Position numbers and translations under genes: made by a program | Shown here: positions 43,255-52,027 of the stretch, piece by piece | How positions within the stretch are numbered: position 1 is the first letter of the stretch | How the letters are laid out: every line of letters starts with the position of its first letter | The notes under the pieces: generated by a model | What the model was told of the DNA's origin: nothing | Seen by the model: only the letters and a program-made list of their open reading frames with translations | The model's database searches: none | NCBI GenBank assembly: GCA_040510375.1 | Contig: JBEVJC010000024.1 | Location: forward strand, 124,001-188,000 | DNA from: JBEVJC01 sp040510375 | GTDB taxonomy: Bacteria; Bacteroidota; Bacteroidia; Chitinophagales; Chitinophagaceae | DNA length: 64,000 nt | Reading direction: 5' to 3'

Positions 43255-43620
43255 ATGATGAAACAAAATCTGACAAAAATCTTTAGTGTTGCAGCTGTGT
43301 GTGCTGCCATTTCCGCAACTATCCTGGCTTGTGGCCCGAATAAAAATGTAACCGGTGTGGAAGGTGAACCGGCAAGCACCAGTACAAAACCCTATGTGGT
43401 TACTGGAACCGTTGGTGAAATTACCAATGGAAAAGACGGGTACATGGCTGATCTTAAGACCGACAATGGCACTACCTATTCAGTGACTGTTTCGGTATTA
43501 CGGATGCAGGATAAATTCGTTCGTTACAATGCAGGTGATAAGCTGACCGTTTCCGGTGATACAGTTCACCTGGGAGACAGGGTAAATGTGGTAGCGAGAA
43601 CAATCACAAAGATTAATTAA
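43255..43620 (+). CDS. small lipoprotein, unknown function
   Basis: The 121-residue protein starts with two adjacent ATGs (43255 and 43258). A lipobox ILAC puts the acylated Cys at 26, followed by GPNKN. The mature domain (PYVVTGTVGEITNGKDGYMADLKTDNGTTYSVTVSVLRM, then GDKLTVSGDTVHLGDRVNVVARTI) reads as an OB-like small beta-barrel. It is a single-gene unit ended by a two-tier terminator. Confidence 0.8.
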   Translation: MMKQNLTKIFSVAAVCAAISATILACGPNKNVTGVEGEPASTSTKPYVVTGTVGEITNGKDGYMADLKTDNGTTYSVTVSVLRMQDKFVRYNAGDKLTVSGDTVHLGDRVNVVARTITKIN

Positions 43621-43626
43621 TACGGG

Positions 43627-43696
43627 TGTCCGGCGATTGTACAAAACTGTTTTATCAAAACATAAAACAGGATGTCCTTTGCCGGACATTTTTTTT
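43627..43696 (+). terminator. two-tier intrinsic terminator
   Basis: Outer stem TGTCCGGC (43627-43634) with GCCGGACA (43681-43688), inner stem CTGTTTTAT (43647-43655) with ATAAAACAG (43662-43670), then T8 (43689-43696). Confidence 0.9.
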
Positions 43697-43730
43697 ACCC
43701 AGGTGGTCCTGCTGACAAACTATTATCCCT

Positions 43731-44594
43731 CTATGTCAGCGGGTTTCCGCAATTGGAACAGAACCTTGCATTTGCAGGATAAACAGAAGTATTACAGGCC
43801 GGGCATTTTTTCTTTGCTTCATCAGTTGCCCTTGCCATCTCCACAGATACAATTCCGGTAGGAACTGCAATGATACCGTAACCAATAACCATTAAGATAC
43901 TGGCCAGGAACTGGCCTAGTGGTGTGATAGGCGAGATATCGCCATATCCCACCGTGGTTACGGTAACGATGGCCCAGTAAATTGAAATAGGAATACTGGT
44001 GAACCCTCCTGCATCTCCTTCCACCAGGTACATAAGTGTGCCGATAATAGTTACCAGTGTCATCACACTCAGTACAAATACAGTTATTTTATGAAGACTT
44101 CCTTTTAACGCATTTCTCAGGATGGTACCCTCCAGCAAAAACCGGGAAAGTTTGAGAATCCGGAACACACGGAGCAGCCGGAATGCGCGGATCACGATCA
44201 GGTATTGGGTACCCGGAAAAAAAAGGCTGAGATAGGTAGGAATCACTGCTATCAGGTCGATCAATCCATAAAAACTGAAAATATAACGGACCGGTTTGCG
44301 GCTGCTATAAATGCGGATAAAATATTCAAGGGTGAACAGACCGGTAAAAATCCATTCCAGTCCCCTTATCAGTTGACCATGCGCCTGCCTGATCGGTACC
44401 ACACTTTCCAGCACCACCACCACAATACTGAGCATTATCAGCCACAGGAGCACCAGGTCGAAGGTCCTGCCCGCTCTTGTATCAGATTGGTACACCACCT
44501 GGTATAATCTTTCCCTCAGGGATTCAGGGGAAATAACGCCGGGAGCTTCTTGTATGGATTTGTGGGTTGGCAATACACCTGAAATTACAAACAA
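43731..44594 (-). CDS. voltage-gated-type potassium channel with C-terminal zinc ribbon
   Basis: The only in-frame start I see is TTG at 44594; the first ATG is inside helix S1. The 287-residue protein has S1-S6-type segments, an S4-like positively charged helix (VIRAFRLLRVFRILKLSRFL, about 134-153) and the potassium selectivity filter TVTTVGYGD (211-219). After S6 comes a short linker and a four-Cys zinc ribbon, C264-x2-C267 and C279-x2-C282. The channel likely sets membrane potential; the ribbon could be a redox or metal sensor or an assembly domain. On the minus strand GCTGACA and TGTCAGC flank the stop codon. Confidence 0.92.
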   Translation of the reverse strand: MFVISGVLPTHKSIQEAPGVISPESLRERLYQVVYQSDTRAGRTFDLVLLWLIMLSIVVVVLESVVPIRQAHGQLIRGLEWIFTGLFTLEYFIRIYSSRKPVRYIFSFYGLIDLIAVIPTYLSLFFPGTQYLIVIRAFRLLRVFRILKLSRFLLEGTILRNALKGSLHKITVFVLSVMTLVTIIGTLMYLVEGDAGGFTSIPISIYWAIVTVTTVGYGDISPITPLGQFLASILMVIGYGIIAVPTGIVSVEMARATDEAKKKCPACNTSVYPANARFCSNCGNPLT

Positions 44595-44732
44595 TGTGCT
44601 GCATTTGGCCGAAAATAAATAACAACTGTTGTTGGCCGGAACAGTAAAATGCCGTACTATTATGCCTTCAAAAATCCGTTGCGGACGTCCTGAATGGTAT
44701 ACTAATTGAAATTATTATCGCAAACTATTGTT

Positions 44733-45050
44733 ATGAAAAATTTTGGAAGCTGGCTTGTAAGTGAAAAAGGTATCGAATGGGGTGTAGCAGATGGTGGAAA
44801 CAAATTCAGTATCCCGGTGGCGGAGCTGACCGCTATCCAGAAAGAGGACGAAACCATGTATAAATGGCTGGTAGCAGCCATGGATGAAGAATGGATCAGT
44901 GTGGAAGACCTGTACGATCTCAACTATGCATTCGTGTATGCCTGCGGTAAACTCAATGTTGATTTTGATTATGATATCCTGGAATCGACACTTGATTACC
45001 AGTTTGATTCAATGGACATGGACGACGACGATAATAACTACGATTCCTGA
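44733..45050 (+). CDS. small acidic protein, unknown function
   Basis: I start at the ATG at 44733 (MKNFGSWLVSEKGIEWGV). The 105-residue soluble protein is acidic with a C-terminal Asp-rich tail (DSMDMDDDDNNYDS). The N-terminal part alternates helix and strand; no known motif is recognised. It stands alone between the potassium channel and a convergent GYF-type gene that ends 7 bp after its stop. Confidence 0.7.
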   Translation: MKNFGSWLVSEKGIEWGVADGGNKFSIPVAELTAIQKEDETMYKWLVAAMDEEWISVEDLYDLNYAFVYACGKLNVDFDYDILESTLDYQFDSMDMDDDDNNYDS

Positions 45051-45056
45051 TCCCTG

Positions 45057-45509
45057 TTACAGTAACCTTATCAGCCAGAATGTAAGCGAACCCGCCAGTA
45101 CCACCGCTACCGCGATCAGGAATTGGTATCGGGAACTGCTGCGGTTATCCGTAAAAAAGTTTTCCATTTCCATCTGGTAAAGTTCCTGGTCGTAATCAGA
45201 GGGGCCTGTTAATTCCATGTTGCGTACCGGTGGATGATACTCCGGCGAAGCAACTGTTTCCCGTATATATGCCGGTAAATTGTTCACCGGCGCTGCCGCA
45301 TATACGCCCTTGCGTATCCCTTTAAATGGAGGTGGCGAGGGCAACAGGTTTAGTTCCCTGACCAGTTCGGGTATTTCGCGTATCGCCGACCAGTCGCCCA
45401 GACCTTCTGTCCATACAGGAGTATCCCGGTTCAGCGATTTTGCCTTCAATTGTTCAATGGTAAATGGGCCCTGATGATTGAGGCCGTCGTGCAGGAAATA
45501 AAAGTTCAT
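45057..45509 (-). CDS. GYF_2 (DUF4339) domain protein, tail-anchored
   Basis: I start at the ATG at 45509 (MNFYFLHDGLNHQGPF). The first 50 residues match the GYF_2 domain: YFLHDGLNHQGPFTIEQLKAKSLNRDTPVWTEGLGDWSAI. A proline-containing linker follows, and the C-terminal 19 residues form one membrane helix (FLIAVAVVLAGSLTFWLI). The 150-residue protein would be anchored with GYF_2 in the cytoplasm, probably binding a peptide partner. Confidence 0.85.
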   Translation of the reverse strand: MNFYFLHDGLNHQGPFTIEQLKAKSLNRDTPVWTEGLGDWSAIREIPELVRELNLLPSPPPFKGIRKGVYAAAPVNNLPAYIRETVASPEYHPPVRNMELTGPSDYDQELYQMEMENFFTDNRSSSRYQFLIAVAVVLAGSLTFWLIRLL

Positions 45510-45655
45510 AGTCCGGATCTTGAGTTGGGTCCAAAATAATCCAGCCTTTGTCATCAGGCAAGCCTTCTGCCTTTATTAACAGTTGAAAAAGTAGATTACC
45601 CTGGTAAGAACCCCGGACGGTTTACATGGATCTGTAAAACAAACCCACCCGAAAC

Positions 45656-46318
45656 TTACTTCGATAAATTGATAGTTTGTTTTTTCGGCGCTTTTCTCGG
45701 CTTACCATAACTATTGAGTAATGGTGTTAATGTAGGGGCAGTAAGTGTGAGCCGCTCCCTCACCTGTTGATCGAGATAAGAGCTTTCCGGAAAAGAACTC
45801 ACATTATTTACAGTGATGGTTCCATCCAGCCCGATTACATAGTCGATAAGGATTGAGTAGTCGCCACTCTTGACTTTTTTAGAAGGAAGCACTTCTGTAC
45901 GCAGTGTGCTGGTCAGCGAATCGATATATTCTTTCCAGATCGCATTATTATCTTTCACAACTGCAGCGCCATCAGTGGCAGGTACCCCGGCACCTGTCTC
46001 AGCAGTGGTTTCTGTTGTTTCCCCTGAAACCCGTTGCCCATCCACCACAACTACTGTTGGAAAATTAGTCCGGCTGCTATCCCCTTTCATGTTACCGTCA
46101 TCGGCAACCGGTGGCGGGGTAACAACCGTTGTTTTTGTTACAACAGGTGCAGGTGGTTTTCTTGTACTGGTGTCGATCTTTGTACTGAGATCGTCGCCCT
46201 TCCTGATTACCGTGCCTGTATCCAGCCGTAATTTACCACCGTACAGGGCTTCTTTCAACGACTGGGCATTTAAAGAAGCTGCCGTGAACATGGTTATCAG
46301 AAAGAGGATTTGTTTCAT
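45656..46318 (-). CDS. secreted protein with TonB-C-like end, unknown function
   Basis: I start at the ATG at 46318 (MKQILFLITMFTAASLNAQ), which gives a clear signal peptide; 23 residues upstream in frame do not improve it. The 220-residue protein has a low-complexity Thr/Pro/Val linker (about 55-120) and a C-terminal part (SGDYSILIDYVIGLDGTITVNNVSSFPESSYLDQQVRERL) that resembles the fold of TonB C-terminal domains. A function is not assigned. Confidence 0.7.
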   Translation of the reverse strand: MKQILFLITMFTAASLNAQSLKEALYGGKLRLDTGTVIRKGDDLSTKIDTSTRKPPAPVVTKTTVVTPPPVADDGNMKGDSSRTNFPTVVVVDGQRVSGETTETTAETGAGVPATDGAAVVKDNNAIWKEYIDSLTSTLRTEVLPSKKVKSGDYSILIDYVIGLDGTITVNNVSSFPESSYLDQQVRERLTLTAPTLTPLLNSYGKPRKAPKKQTINLSK

Positions 46319-46401
46319 ATTGTTTAGTTGTAGTGTCAGCAAAACCAGATACCGCAATTTATGAACCAGAGATGTTAGGGTTTTCATAAGATTACCCTAA
46401 A

Positions 46402-46421
46402 AAGCCGGGCTACCCCGGCTT
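46402..46421 (-). terminator. intrinsic terminator of the DUF1579 gene
   Basis: AAGCCGGG and CCCGGCTT pair around a 4-nt loop. On the minus strand the stem is followed by a T-run, 25 bp after the DUF1579 stop. Confidence 0.85.
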
Positions 46422-46445
46422 AATATATTGCATTTGGTTGTCAGA

Positions 46446-47102
46446 TTATTTATCTTTCGTCAACTTAATCTCCATTGTCTTGTAGGTTTCACCGGTTTTC
46501 ATATCGGTTCCCCACAATTCCATTTCCGCGGTATTCGGATCAATCATCCGGTAAGTTTCCTTCATTTCGCATTCAGCTCCGTTTGCAGGATTGGGAAAGG
46601 TGCCTGTATAGGTTAATGTTTTTGTAGCAGGGTCGTATGTGCCTTCCATTACCAGGAGACCCGTACCCATATTATCAATCCAGCTGCTGAAATATTTCTT
46701 CTTGTAATTGTCATATCCGTTAGTGGCAGTACCCTCAAACGGCATTCCTGCCATATTACCCGTAGTAGTTGAAATCTGGTATCTTCCGTCCATCGCCATT
46801 TTATTATTCATCTTGACAGTGGATGTCATGGCCGGTCCTCCCTTTTCCATCCATGTTGTAGCCTGGCCAGTCCATTTTCCGTCCGACTCGGCAAGGATTT
46901 TATGTGGTTCTCCAGGGGTTGCCACTTCCATATACTTTTGCATAGCGGTGGCTGAATCAACAGGAACCCACGCCTTCTTCTCCGTTTTCATCGTTGTTGT
47001 GCTGTCGGTTTTTTCGACTGTCGACTCACCCGATGTCTTTTCGTTATTGCATGAAGCAAAAAACAGGGCGGTTGCGAAAACTGCAAAACATTTCTTTTTC
47101 AT
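46446..47102 (-). CDS. DUF1579 lipoprotein
   Basis: The 218-residue protein has a lipobox FASC (Cys18) followed by NNEK and a Thr/Ser-rich spacer. The DUF1579 domain covers about 50-215: ATPGEPHKILAESDGKWTG, then TSWTTTWMEKGG-like and MDGRYQISTTTGNMAGMPFEG, and YKKKYFSSWIDNMGTGLLVMEGTYD. The fold is a lipocalin-like barrel of unknown ligand. It is transcribed alone and ended by a strong terminator. Confidence 0.92.
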   Translation of the reverse strand: MKKKCFAVFATALFFASCNNEKTSGESTVEKTDSTTTMKTEKKAWVPVDSATAMQKYMEVATPGEPHKILAESDGKWTGQATTWMEKGGPAMTSTVKMNNKMAMDGRYQISTTTGNMAGMPFEGTATNGYDNYKKKYFSSWIDNMGTGLLVMEGTYDPATKTLTYTGTFPNPANGAECEMKETYRMIDPNTAEMELWGTDMKTGETYKTMEIKLTKDK

Positions 47103-47181
47103 ATAGTTAAGTTTTACTAAATATAAGAAATAGGGGGCAAAAAAAGCTCATCGCGATCCCGTTTTCAGGGGGGAATGTTTA

Positions 47182-47189
47182 TAACTTTC
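47182..47189 (+). promoter_or_regulatory. candidate -7 element TAACTTTC
   Basis: TAACTTTC differs from TAnnTTTG at one base and lies 28 bp before the ATG at 47217. Confidence 0.4.
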
Positions 47190-47216
47190 CTAAATTAGCA
47201 TACCAACATAACTATT

Positions 47217-49037
47217 ATGAAAAAGCTATTTCCCCTCCTGCTGGTCATTTGCTGGTCTGCAACAATGGCCCAGAAACAAACCACAGATAAACGATTCGCC
47301 GGACTGGATACTGTCTTTGCACGTGTGTTGAAAGACTGGAAAGCACCCGGTTTTGCAGTGGCTGTTGTAGAAAAAAACAGGATCGTATATGCGAAGGGCT
47401 TTGGTTATAAAGATTATGAAGCAAAGATCCCGGTAACGACAAATACTTTATTTGCAATCGGATCCTGTACCAAGGCATTTACCTCCGCCCTGCTGGGTTT
47501 ACTTGGCAAGGACGGCCAGATTGATTTTGACAAACCGGTGAAGACCTATCTGCCCGAACTTGTTTTTTTTACTAATGACATGAACAATAACGTGACGTTG
47601 CGAGATATGATGAGTCACCGCACCGGCGTAGCACGTTACGATTATTCCTGGTATTACTTCCAGTTAAAGTCGCGCGATTCCCTGATGAAACGCGTACAGT
47701 TCATGGAGCCATCCGAACCACTCCGCAAAAAATGGCAATACAACAACTTCATGTTCCTGTTGCAGGGTATGGTTGCGGAAAAACTATCAGGCCGCACATG
47801 GGAACAGAATATCCAGGACAAATTCCTCCAGCCACTGGGAATGACCAATACCACCGTGGATCTGGAAGGTTGGTTGAAAAACCCCGATATAGCCAAAGGT
47901 TATGGCCTCTTAAAAGATAGTATCCCGGAAAAAATGGATTACTATGATATCGCTGGAATGGCCCCTGCCGGTAGCATTAACAGCAGTGTGAATGATATGG
48001 CCAAGTGGCTGATCATGTGGATCAACTCGGGGAAGTATGAAGGTAAGGAAATCCTGCCCTCCCCCTATGTGAATGAAGCCATCACTTCACAAATGGTAAT
48101 AACCGGTAATCTTCCGGGAAAACAAAATCCCGATAATTATATGGCTAACTATGGACTTGGATGGATGATCTCCTCCTATCGTGGCCACTATTTTGTTGAA
48201 CATGGCGGTAATATCGACGGCTTCAGCGCAACCACCGGGTTCTTCCCTTCCGACAGTATTGGCATCGTGGTACTGGCCAACCAGAACGGATCTGCTGTTC
48301 CTTATATCGTGCGGAACCTGGTGGCCGACAGGGCACTTGGCCTGAAATCGAAGGACTGGGAAACCGAGGCGTACAATGAATATGCCGAAGGGCGCAAAAA
48401 ATCGAAAGAGGCTGCAAAAACAGGGGTGTCGAGTCACAGGTTCGGTACAAAACCATCACATCCTCTCGCGGACTACACCGGCATTTATACCGCACCCGGT
48501 GGTGAATCATTTGAAGTGATACAACGTACCGACTCACTGTTTGCCCTCCTTCCCCGGGCCCCTTTGTACCTGCGCCATTATCATTATGATATTTTCGCCA
48601 TGATGGACAAAGGTGATCTTGCAAAAAATGATACTGCTGATTATAATGGAGTAAAAATTTCTTTTTTGACTGGCGAAACCGGTGATATCTCGGCAGCAAC
48701 CATCCCATTGGAAAACCCGGGACCCATCAAATTCACCCGTCGTCCGAAAGGGGAACCGTTATCAAAAGACAGCCTGACAAAATATACAGGCAATTACGAC
48801 CTGCAGGGTACCACAATCAGGTGTTATATCAAAAATGACAACACACTCTTCGTTTTTGTACCCGGACAACCGGAATACGAACTGATCCCGGTTGAAAAAG
48901 ACAAATTCAACCTGAAGGTTCTGCCGGGTTACAGTGTAAAATTCATTCTCGACGGTAAAGGGGTGGTGACAGAGATTTCATTTCTTCAACCCAACGGAAC
49001 GTTTACCGGAAAGAAGCTACCTGAAACGAAGCAGTAG
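47217..49037 (+). CDS. serine beta-lactamase-like hydrolase with C-terminal DUF3471-like region
   Basis: The 606-residue protein has a signal peptide ending near ATMAQ (about 19). The class C beta-lactamase/AmpH-like domain has SCTK at Ser83-Lys86, the Y-x-N motif YNN at 175-177 and HGG at 329-331. After about residue 420 comes a DUF3471-type beta domain (HPLADYTGIYTAPGGESFEVI) and a second, related one near residue 515 (LTKYTGNYDLQGTTIRCYI). It likely hydrolyses peptidoglycan-derived or other amide bonds in the periplasm. It is unrelated in architecture to the other serine hydrolase at 37.5-39.6 kb. Confidence 0.93.
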   Translation: MKKLFPLLLVICWSATMAQKQTTDKRFAGLDTVFARVLKDWKAPGFAVAVVEKNRIVYAKGFGYKDYEAKIPVTTNTLFAIGSCTKAFTSALLGLLGKDGQIDFDKPVKTYLPELVFFTNDMNNNVTLRDMMSHRTGVARYDYSWYYFQLKSRDSLMKRVQFMEPSEPLRKKWQYNNFMFLLQGMVAEKLSGRTWEQNIQDKFLQPLGMTNTTVDLEGWLKNPDIAKGYGLLKDSIPEKMDYYDIAGMAPAGSINSSVNDMAKWLIMWINSGKYEGKEILPSPYVNEAITSQMVITGNLPGKQNPDNYMANYGLGWMISSYRGHYFVEHGGNIDGFSATTGFFPSDSIGIVVLANQNGSAVPYIVRNLVADRALGLKSKDWETEAYNEYAEGRKKSKEAAKTGVSSHRFGTKPSHPLADYTGIYTAPGGESFEVIQRTDSLFALLPRAPLYLRHYHYDIFAMMDKGDLAKNDTADYNGVKISFLTGETGDISAATIPLENPGPIKFTRRPKGEPLSKDSLTKYTGNYDLQGTTIRCYIKNDNTLFVFVPGQPEYELIPVEKDKFNLKVLPGYSVKFILDGKGVVTEISFLQPNGTFTGKKLPETKQ

Positions 49038-49050
49038 GAATGAATAAACA

Positions 49051-49845
49051 TTAATGCCGACCAGCTATATTAATTAAATTCCGGGTAAGGGCCGACAGTT
49101 CCAATGCATTGCTGTACCCCTCACCCATGGTATTGTTGAAATAAGCGTATACTGTTTTCCCGTTTGCCAGCCATTCGCGGATCTGTGTTGATTTCTTTTC
49201 AAGCAAATCAGAAGTATAACTACCCCGGTAATCACCTTTCACCCCATGGAAACGCTGGTAAACGAATGCGGCATTTTCATTGGACTGTTCATTCAGTGAT
49301 GCAGGTATGTCCTGCACCACCAGGGACGCCTGTTGCCTGTCAAGCAACTCCATGGTTGCCCTGCCATACCAGCTGTTGCGGTCCACCCAGCCCGGGTGCC
49401 GGAACTCAGCTGCCAGGCCCCAGGTAAGACCGGGATCATATTCCCGCGTGCTTTCTATTATGCCTTTCACTTCGTCGAAATTATCAGGCGTTATACTTTT
49501 GGGAAACTGCACCAGCAGGCAACCTTTCTTTGACCCCAGTTCATTGGCCGATTCCAGGAAATCCCTGATAAGTTTAACATCATACAACAGGTTTTTGGAA
49601 TGGGTGATCCCTTTATAAAGTTTTACCGTAAACCGGAAATGATCAGGGACCTCGGAAGCCCATCTGGCAAAAGTGCGGGCCAGTGGCACTTTATAAAAAC
49701 TACTGTTGATCTCGACCGAGTTGAACAGGCTGCTGTAATAAGACAGTCGCGACCGGTTGCGAAACTCTGGAGGAAACGATAATTTATTTCCCGGCAGGGT
49801 TATATTACTTGTACCAATATACAGGGCAGCGTTGTTCAAAGCCAT
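49051..49845 (-). CDS. DUF72 family protein
   Basis: I start at the ATG at 49845 (MALNNAALYIGTSNITLPGNKLSFPPEF); a GTG at 49872 would fall in the upstream palindrome. The 264-residue protein has the DUF72 TIM-barrel landmarks: YIGTSN at the start, FNSVEINSSFYKVP, FRFTVKLYKGITHSK, CLLVQFPKS, GLAAEFRHPGW and a C-terminal TVYAYFNNTMGEGYSNA. The biochemical role of DUF72 is unknown. It is the gene downstream of the sugar isomerase on the same strand. Confidence 0.93.
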   Translation of the reverse strand: MALNNAALYIGTSNITLPGNKLSFPPEFRNRSRLSYYSSLFNSVEINSSFYKVPLARTFARWASEVPDHFRFTVKLYKGITHSKNLLYDVKLIRDFLESANELGSKKGCLLVQFPKSITPDNFDEVKGIIESTREYDPGLTWGLAAEFRHPGWVDRNSWYGRATMELLDRQQASLVVQDIPASLNEQSNENAAFVYQRFHGVKGDYRGSYTSDLLEKKSTQIREWLANGKTVYAYFNNTMGEGYSNALELSALTRNLINIAGRH

Positions 49846-49868
49846 GAACTGGCAGAACAATTTTGACA

Positions 49869-49889
49869 CCAATATTCATGAAATATTGG
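49869..49889. promoter_or_regulatory. perfect inverted repeat CCAATATT-N5-AATATTGG
   Basis: Eight-bp arms around a 5-nt spacer, 24 bp before the DUF72 start and just after the isomerase 3' repeat. It suits a dimeric regulator or an mRNA hairpin; there is no T-run. Confidence 0.5.
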
Positions 49890-49902
49890 AGCCAGCAGCA
49901 AA

Positions 49903-49958
49903 CTATTTACCCTGTAACAGATATGAAAAAGTATTATCCCTGTATCACGTATGAAAAA
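49903..49958. repeat. 28-bp tandem duplication across the isomerase stop codon
   Basis: Copies at 49931-49958 (contains the last codons and the TGA at 49945-49947) and 49903-49930 (downstream) agree at 22 of 28 positions without gaps. Confidence 0.75.
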
Positions 49959-50925
49959 TCCGCTCCACCAGTTTTTTCGTGGCAAGGATACCCTCCTCCT
50001 CTCCCAGGTGTTCGCCTTCGTATTCGATTCCAAGGTAACCCCTGAACCCCGACTCACGGATGATCCTGCCCATCCGATGGTAATCGATGGTAACCTCATC
50101 ACCGTCGGGTTTAAAATCAAATGTTTTGGCACTCACCCCTTTTGCATAAGGCATCAGGTCGGCCGTGCCCTGGTAAATATCATATTGTTCCACGCAGGGA
50201 GCTCCCCACGGGGCCCCGTTTTCGCGACGCACACAGAAATTTCCAAAATCAGGAAGTGTACCGCAGTTCGGTTTGTTTACCGCTTTCATCACCGCCGCCA
50301 GTTTGGCGCCATCCGAAGAAAGTCCGCCGTGATTCTCAACAACCACATTGAGTTTAGAAGGCGCCGCATACTCAGATAAACGGGTAAGGCTCTCTACAGA
50401 AAGGTCATGCCACCTTGCCGGATCTTTTTCTGAATCACCAAATAGGTTAATGCGGGTCGACACACAACCCAATTCAACCGATGCATCGATCCACCTGATA
50501 TGATTCGTTATTGCTTCGTCGCGGACTTTTTTATCAAGCGCACAAAGTAACCCTTCATTATCCACCATGATCTGTACATTCTTTACACCATTGTCTAGAC
50601 TTCTTTGTTTTAATTCCCTGGTGAGTTTTTGAATCGAAGCCGACTTATTTGCAGGATCGATTTCATATAACTGGTTAACGAATTCGATAGCATTGAACCC
50701 AAGCTCCCTGGCTTTCTTTGCAAAATCGAGATTGGATAATGTTTTATACTGACGAATTGCTTTATTAAGCGACCATTCTGCCAGTGAGATTGGATACAGC
50801 TCCGCGACGTTATTTCCAACAGGGGATTCCCAAATACCATTCTGATCACGGAAGGAACTTAATCCGGCCAGTGCGAGAAGCATACTCATCTGGCCACTGT
50901 TCTTTACAAATTTTCGACGATTCAT
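49945..50925 (-). CDS. sugar phosphate isomerase/epimerase-like protein, exported
   Basis: The 326-residue protein starts with a Tat-type signal (NRRKFVKNSGQMSMLLALAGLSS). The xylose-isomerase-like TIM barrel has ARELGFNAIEFVN, NVVVENHGG (metal-ligand Glu), GTLPDFGNF (Asp), FDFKPDGDE and GYLGIEYEGE (Glu) near the C-terminus. Exported proteins of this type are common in Bacteroidota, and the substrate is unknown. The gene's 3' end is tandemly duplicated and the DUF72 gene follows on the same strand. Confidence 0.92.
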   Translation of the reverse strand: MNRRKFVKNSGQMSMLLALAGLSSFRDQNGIWESPVGNNVAELYPISLAEWSLNKAIRQYKTLSNLDFAKKARELGFNAIEFVNQLYEIDPANKSASIQKLTRELKQRSLDNGVKNVQIMVDNEGLLCALDKKVRDEAITNHIRWIDASVELGCVSTRINLFGDSEKDPARWHDLSVESLTRLSEYAAPSKLNVVVENHGGLSSDGAKLAAVMKAVNKPNCGTLPDFGNFCVRRENGAPWGAPCVEQYDIYQGTADLMPYAKGVSAKTFDFKPDGDEVTIDYHRMGRIIRESGFRGYLGIEYEGEHLGEEEGILATKKLVERIFHT

Positions 50926-51096
50926 ATGACGGTGATTTTAAATTGCATGGTTTCAGTCAGTACATAACTGGTGTCCAATATAGTTAAATCTGCCGGTCTC
51001 ATCAATGCATTCTTCTCCGGGCCCAATCCGTACAACAATGGACCAGGTTTACTGGCGATGCCGGCTTTCGGATTGGTATTTGATTGAAACATGTCT

Positions 51097-51104
51097 TAAC
51101 TTTA
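51097..51104 (+). promoter_or_regulatory. candidate -7 element TAACTTTA
   Basis: TAACTTTA, one base off TAnnTTTG, lies 10 bp before the ATG at 51115. A TTG is 21 bp further upstream (51073-51075). Confidence 0.45.
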
Positions 51105-51114
51105 AACACAATTA

Positions 51115-52011
51115 ATGAAACCAATCATTTTAGTGGCAGGCGGAACCGGAAACCTGGGTTCAAAGATCATCCATGCGCTGCTTTCAAAAGGGGCGGATGT
51201 AAGGGCCATCGTGCGCAGCGAAACAAATAAACAAAAGGTCGACGAACTGGATCATTCGGGTGTGCATGTAATAGAAGCTGATATGGAAAGTGAGGCCGAT
51301 CTGCGCCAGGCCTGTGAAAGTGTTACCTGCGTGGTATCTGCATTACAGGGCCTGGAAGATGTGATTGTGGACACGCAGTCGCGTTTACTCAATGCAGCGT
51401 TGGTAGCGGGGGTCCGTCATTTTATTCCTTCCGATTTCTCCGTCGACTTTACAGATTTAAAGGAAGGCGACAACCGCAACTTTGATCTCCGTCGCCGGTT
51501 CCGCAGTATCATCGACCAGAAACCAATCAGGGCCACCAGTATATTTAATTCCGCGTTCGCGGAAAATCTTACCCATGGGATGCCGTTCCTTGATATCAAA
51601 ACGAAAAAAGTGGGTTATGTGGAAAGTCCGGACCTGAAAATAGATTTCACCAGCATGGACAACACGGCCTGGTATACTGCCGAGGCCGCACTTGATGACC
51701 TGGCACCGCGCGACCTTCATATCGCCAGCTTCCGGATTTCAGCAAAAGAAATGGCAGCCCTGGCAACAGAAGTTTTTGGTTCCCCTTTTCAATTATATCA
51801 ACTTGCCACACTTGACCAGCTGGCTGAGAAAAATAAAAAAGACCGTGAAGCCGATCCCGAGGGCGAAAAAAAGATTTACCCACGCTGGCAGCAAAGCCAG
51901 TACATGCATAGTATGTTCAGCGTACGAACCGGTGACCTGGATAATTTACGCTACCCCGTAAAATGGGATACAGCAAGGGATCTGCTGATCTCCCTCAAAA
52001 ACGGTAAATGA
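51115..52011 (+). CDS. NmrA-like NAD(P)-binding reductase
   Basis: The 298-residue protein has the extended Rossmann motif VAGGTGNLGSKI (about 7-18), VRAIVRSETNKQKV for NADP selectivity and VSALQGLEDVIVDTQSRLLNAALVAGVRHFIPSDFSVD. This matches the NmrA/isoflavone-reductase-like atypical SDR group. No signal peptide is present. Reaction unknown; aromatic or flavonoid-like substrates are known for relatives. A methyltransferase gene follows after 16 bp. Confidence 0.92.
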   Translation: MKPIILVAGGTGNLGSKIIHALLSKGADVRAIVRSETNKQKVDELDHSGVHVIEADMESEADLRQACESVTCVVSALQGLEDVIVDTQSRLLNAALVAGVRHFIPSDFSVDFTDLKEGDNRNFDLRRRFRSIIDQKPIRATSIFNSAFAENLTHGMPFLDIKTKKVGYVESPDLKIDFTSMDNTAWYTAEAALDDLAPRDLHIASFRISAKEMAALATEVFGSPFQLYQLATLDQLAEKNKKDREADPEGEKKIYPRWQQSQYMHSMFSVRTGDLDNLRYPVKWDTARDLLISLKNGK

Positions 52012-52027
52012 AAAAACATTTATTTTT

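Noticed and set aside
47103..47180. Terminator or attenuator upstream of the DUF1579 gene (T7 run on the minus strand)
   Set aside because: The T-run is not preceded by a stable stem; only a short loopless ATCGCGAT palindrome is nearby.
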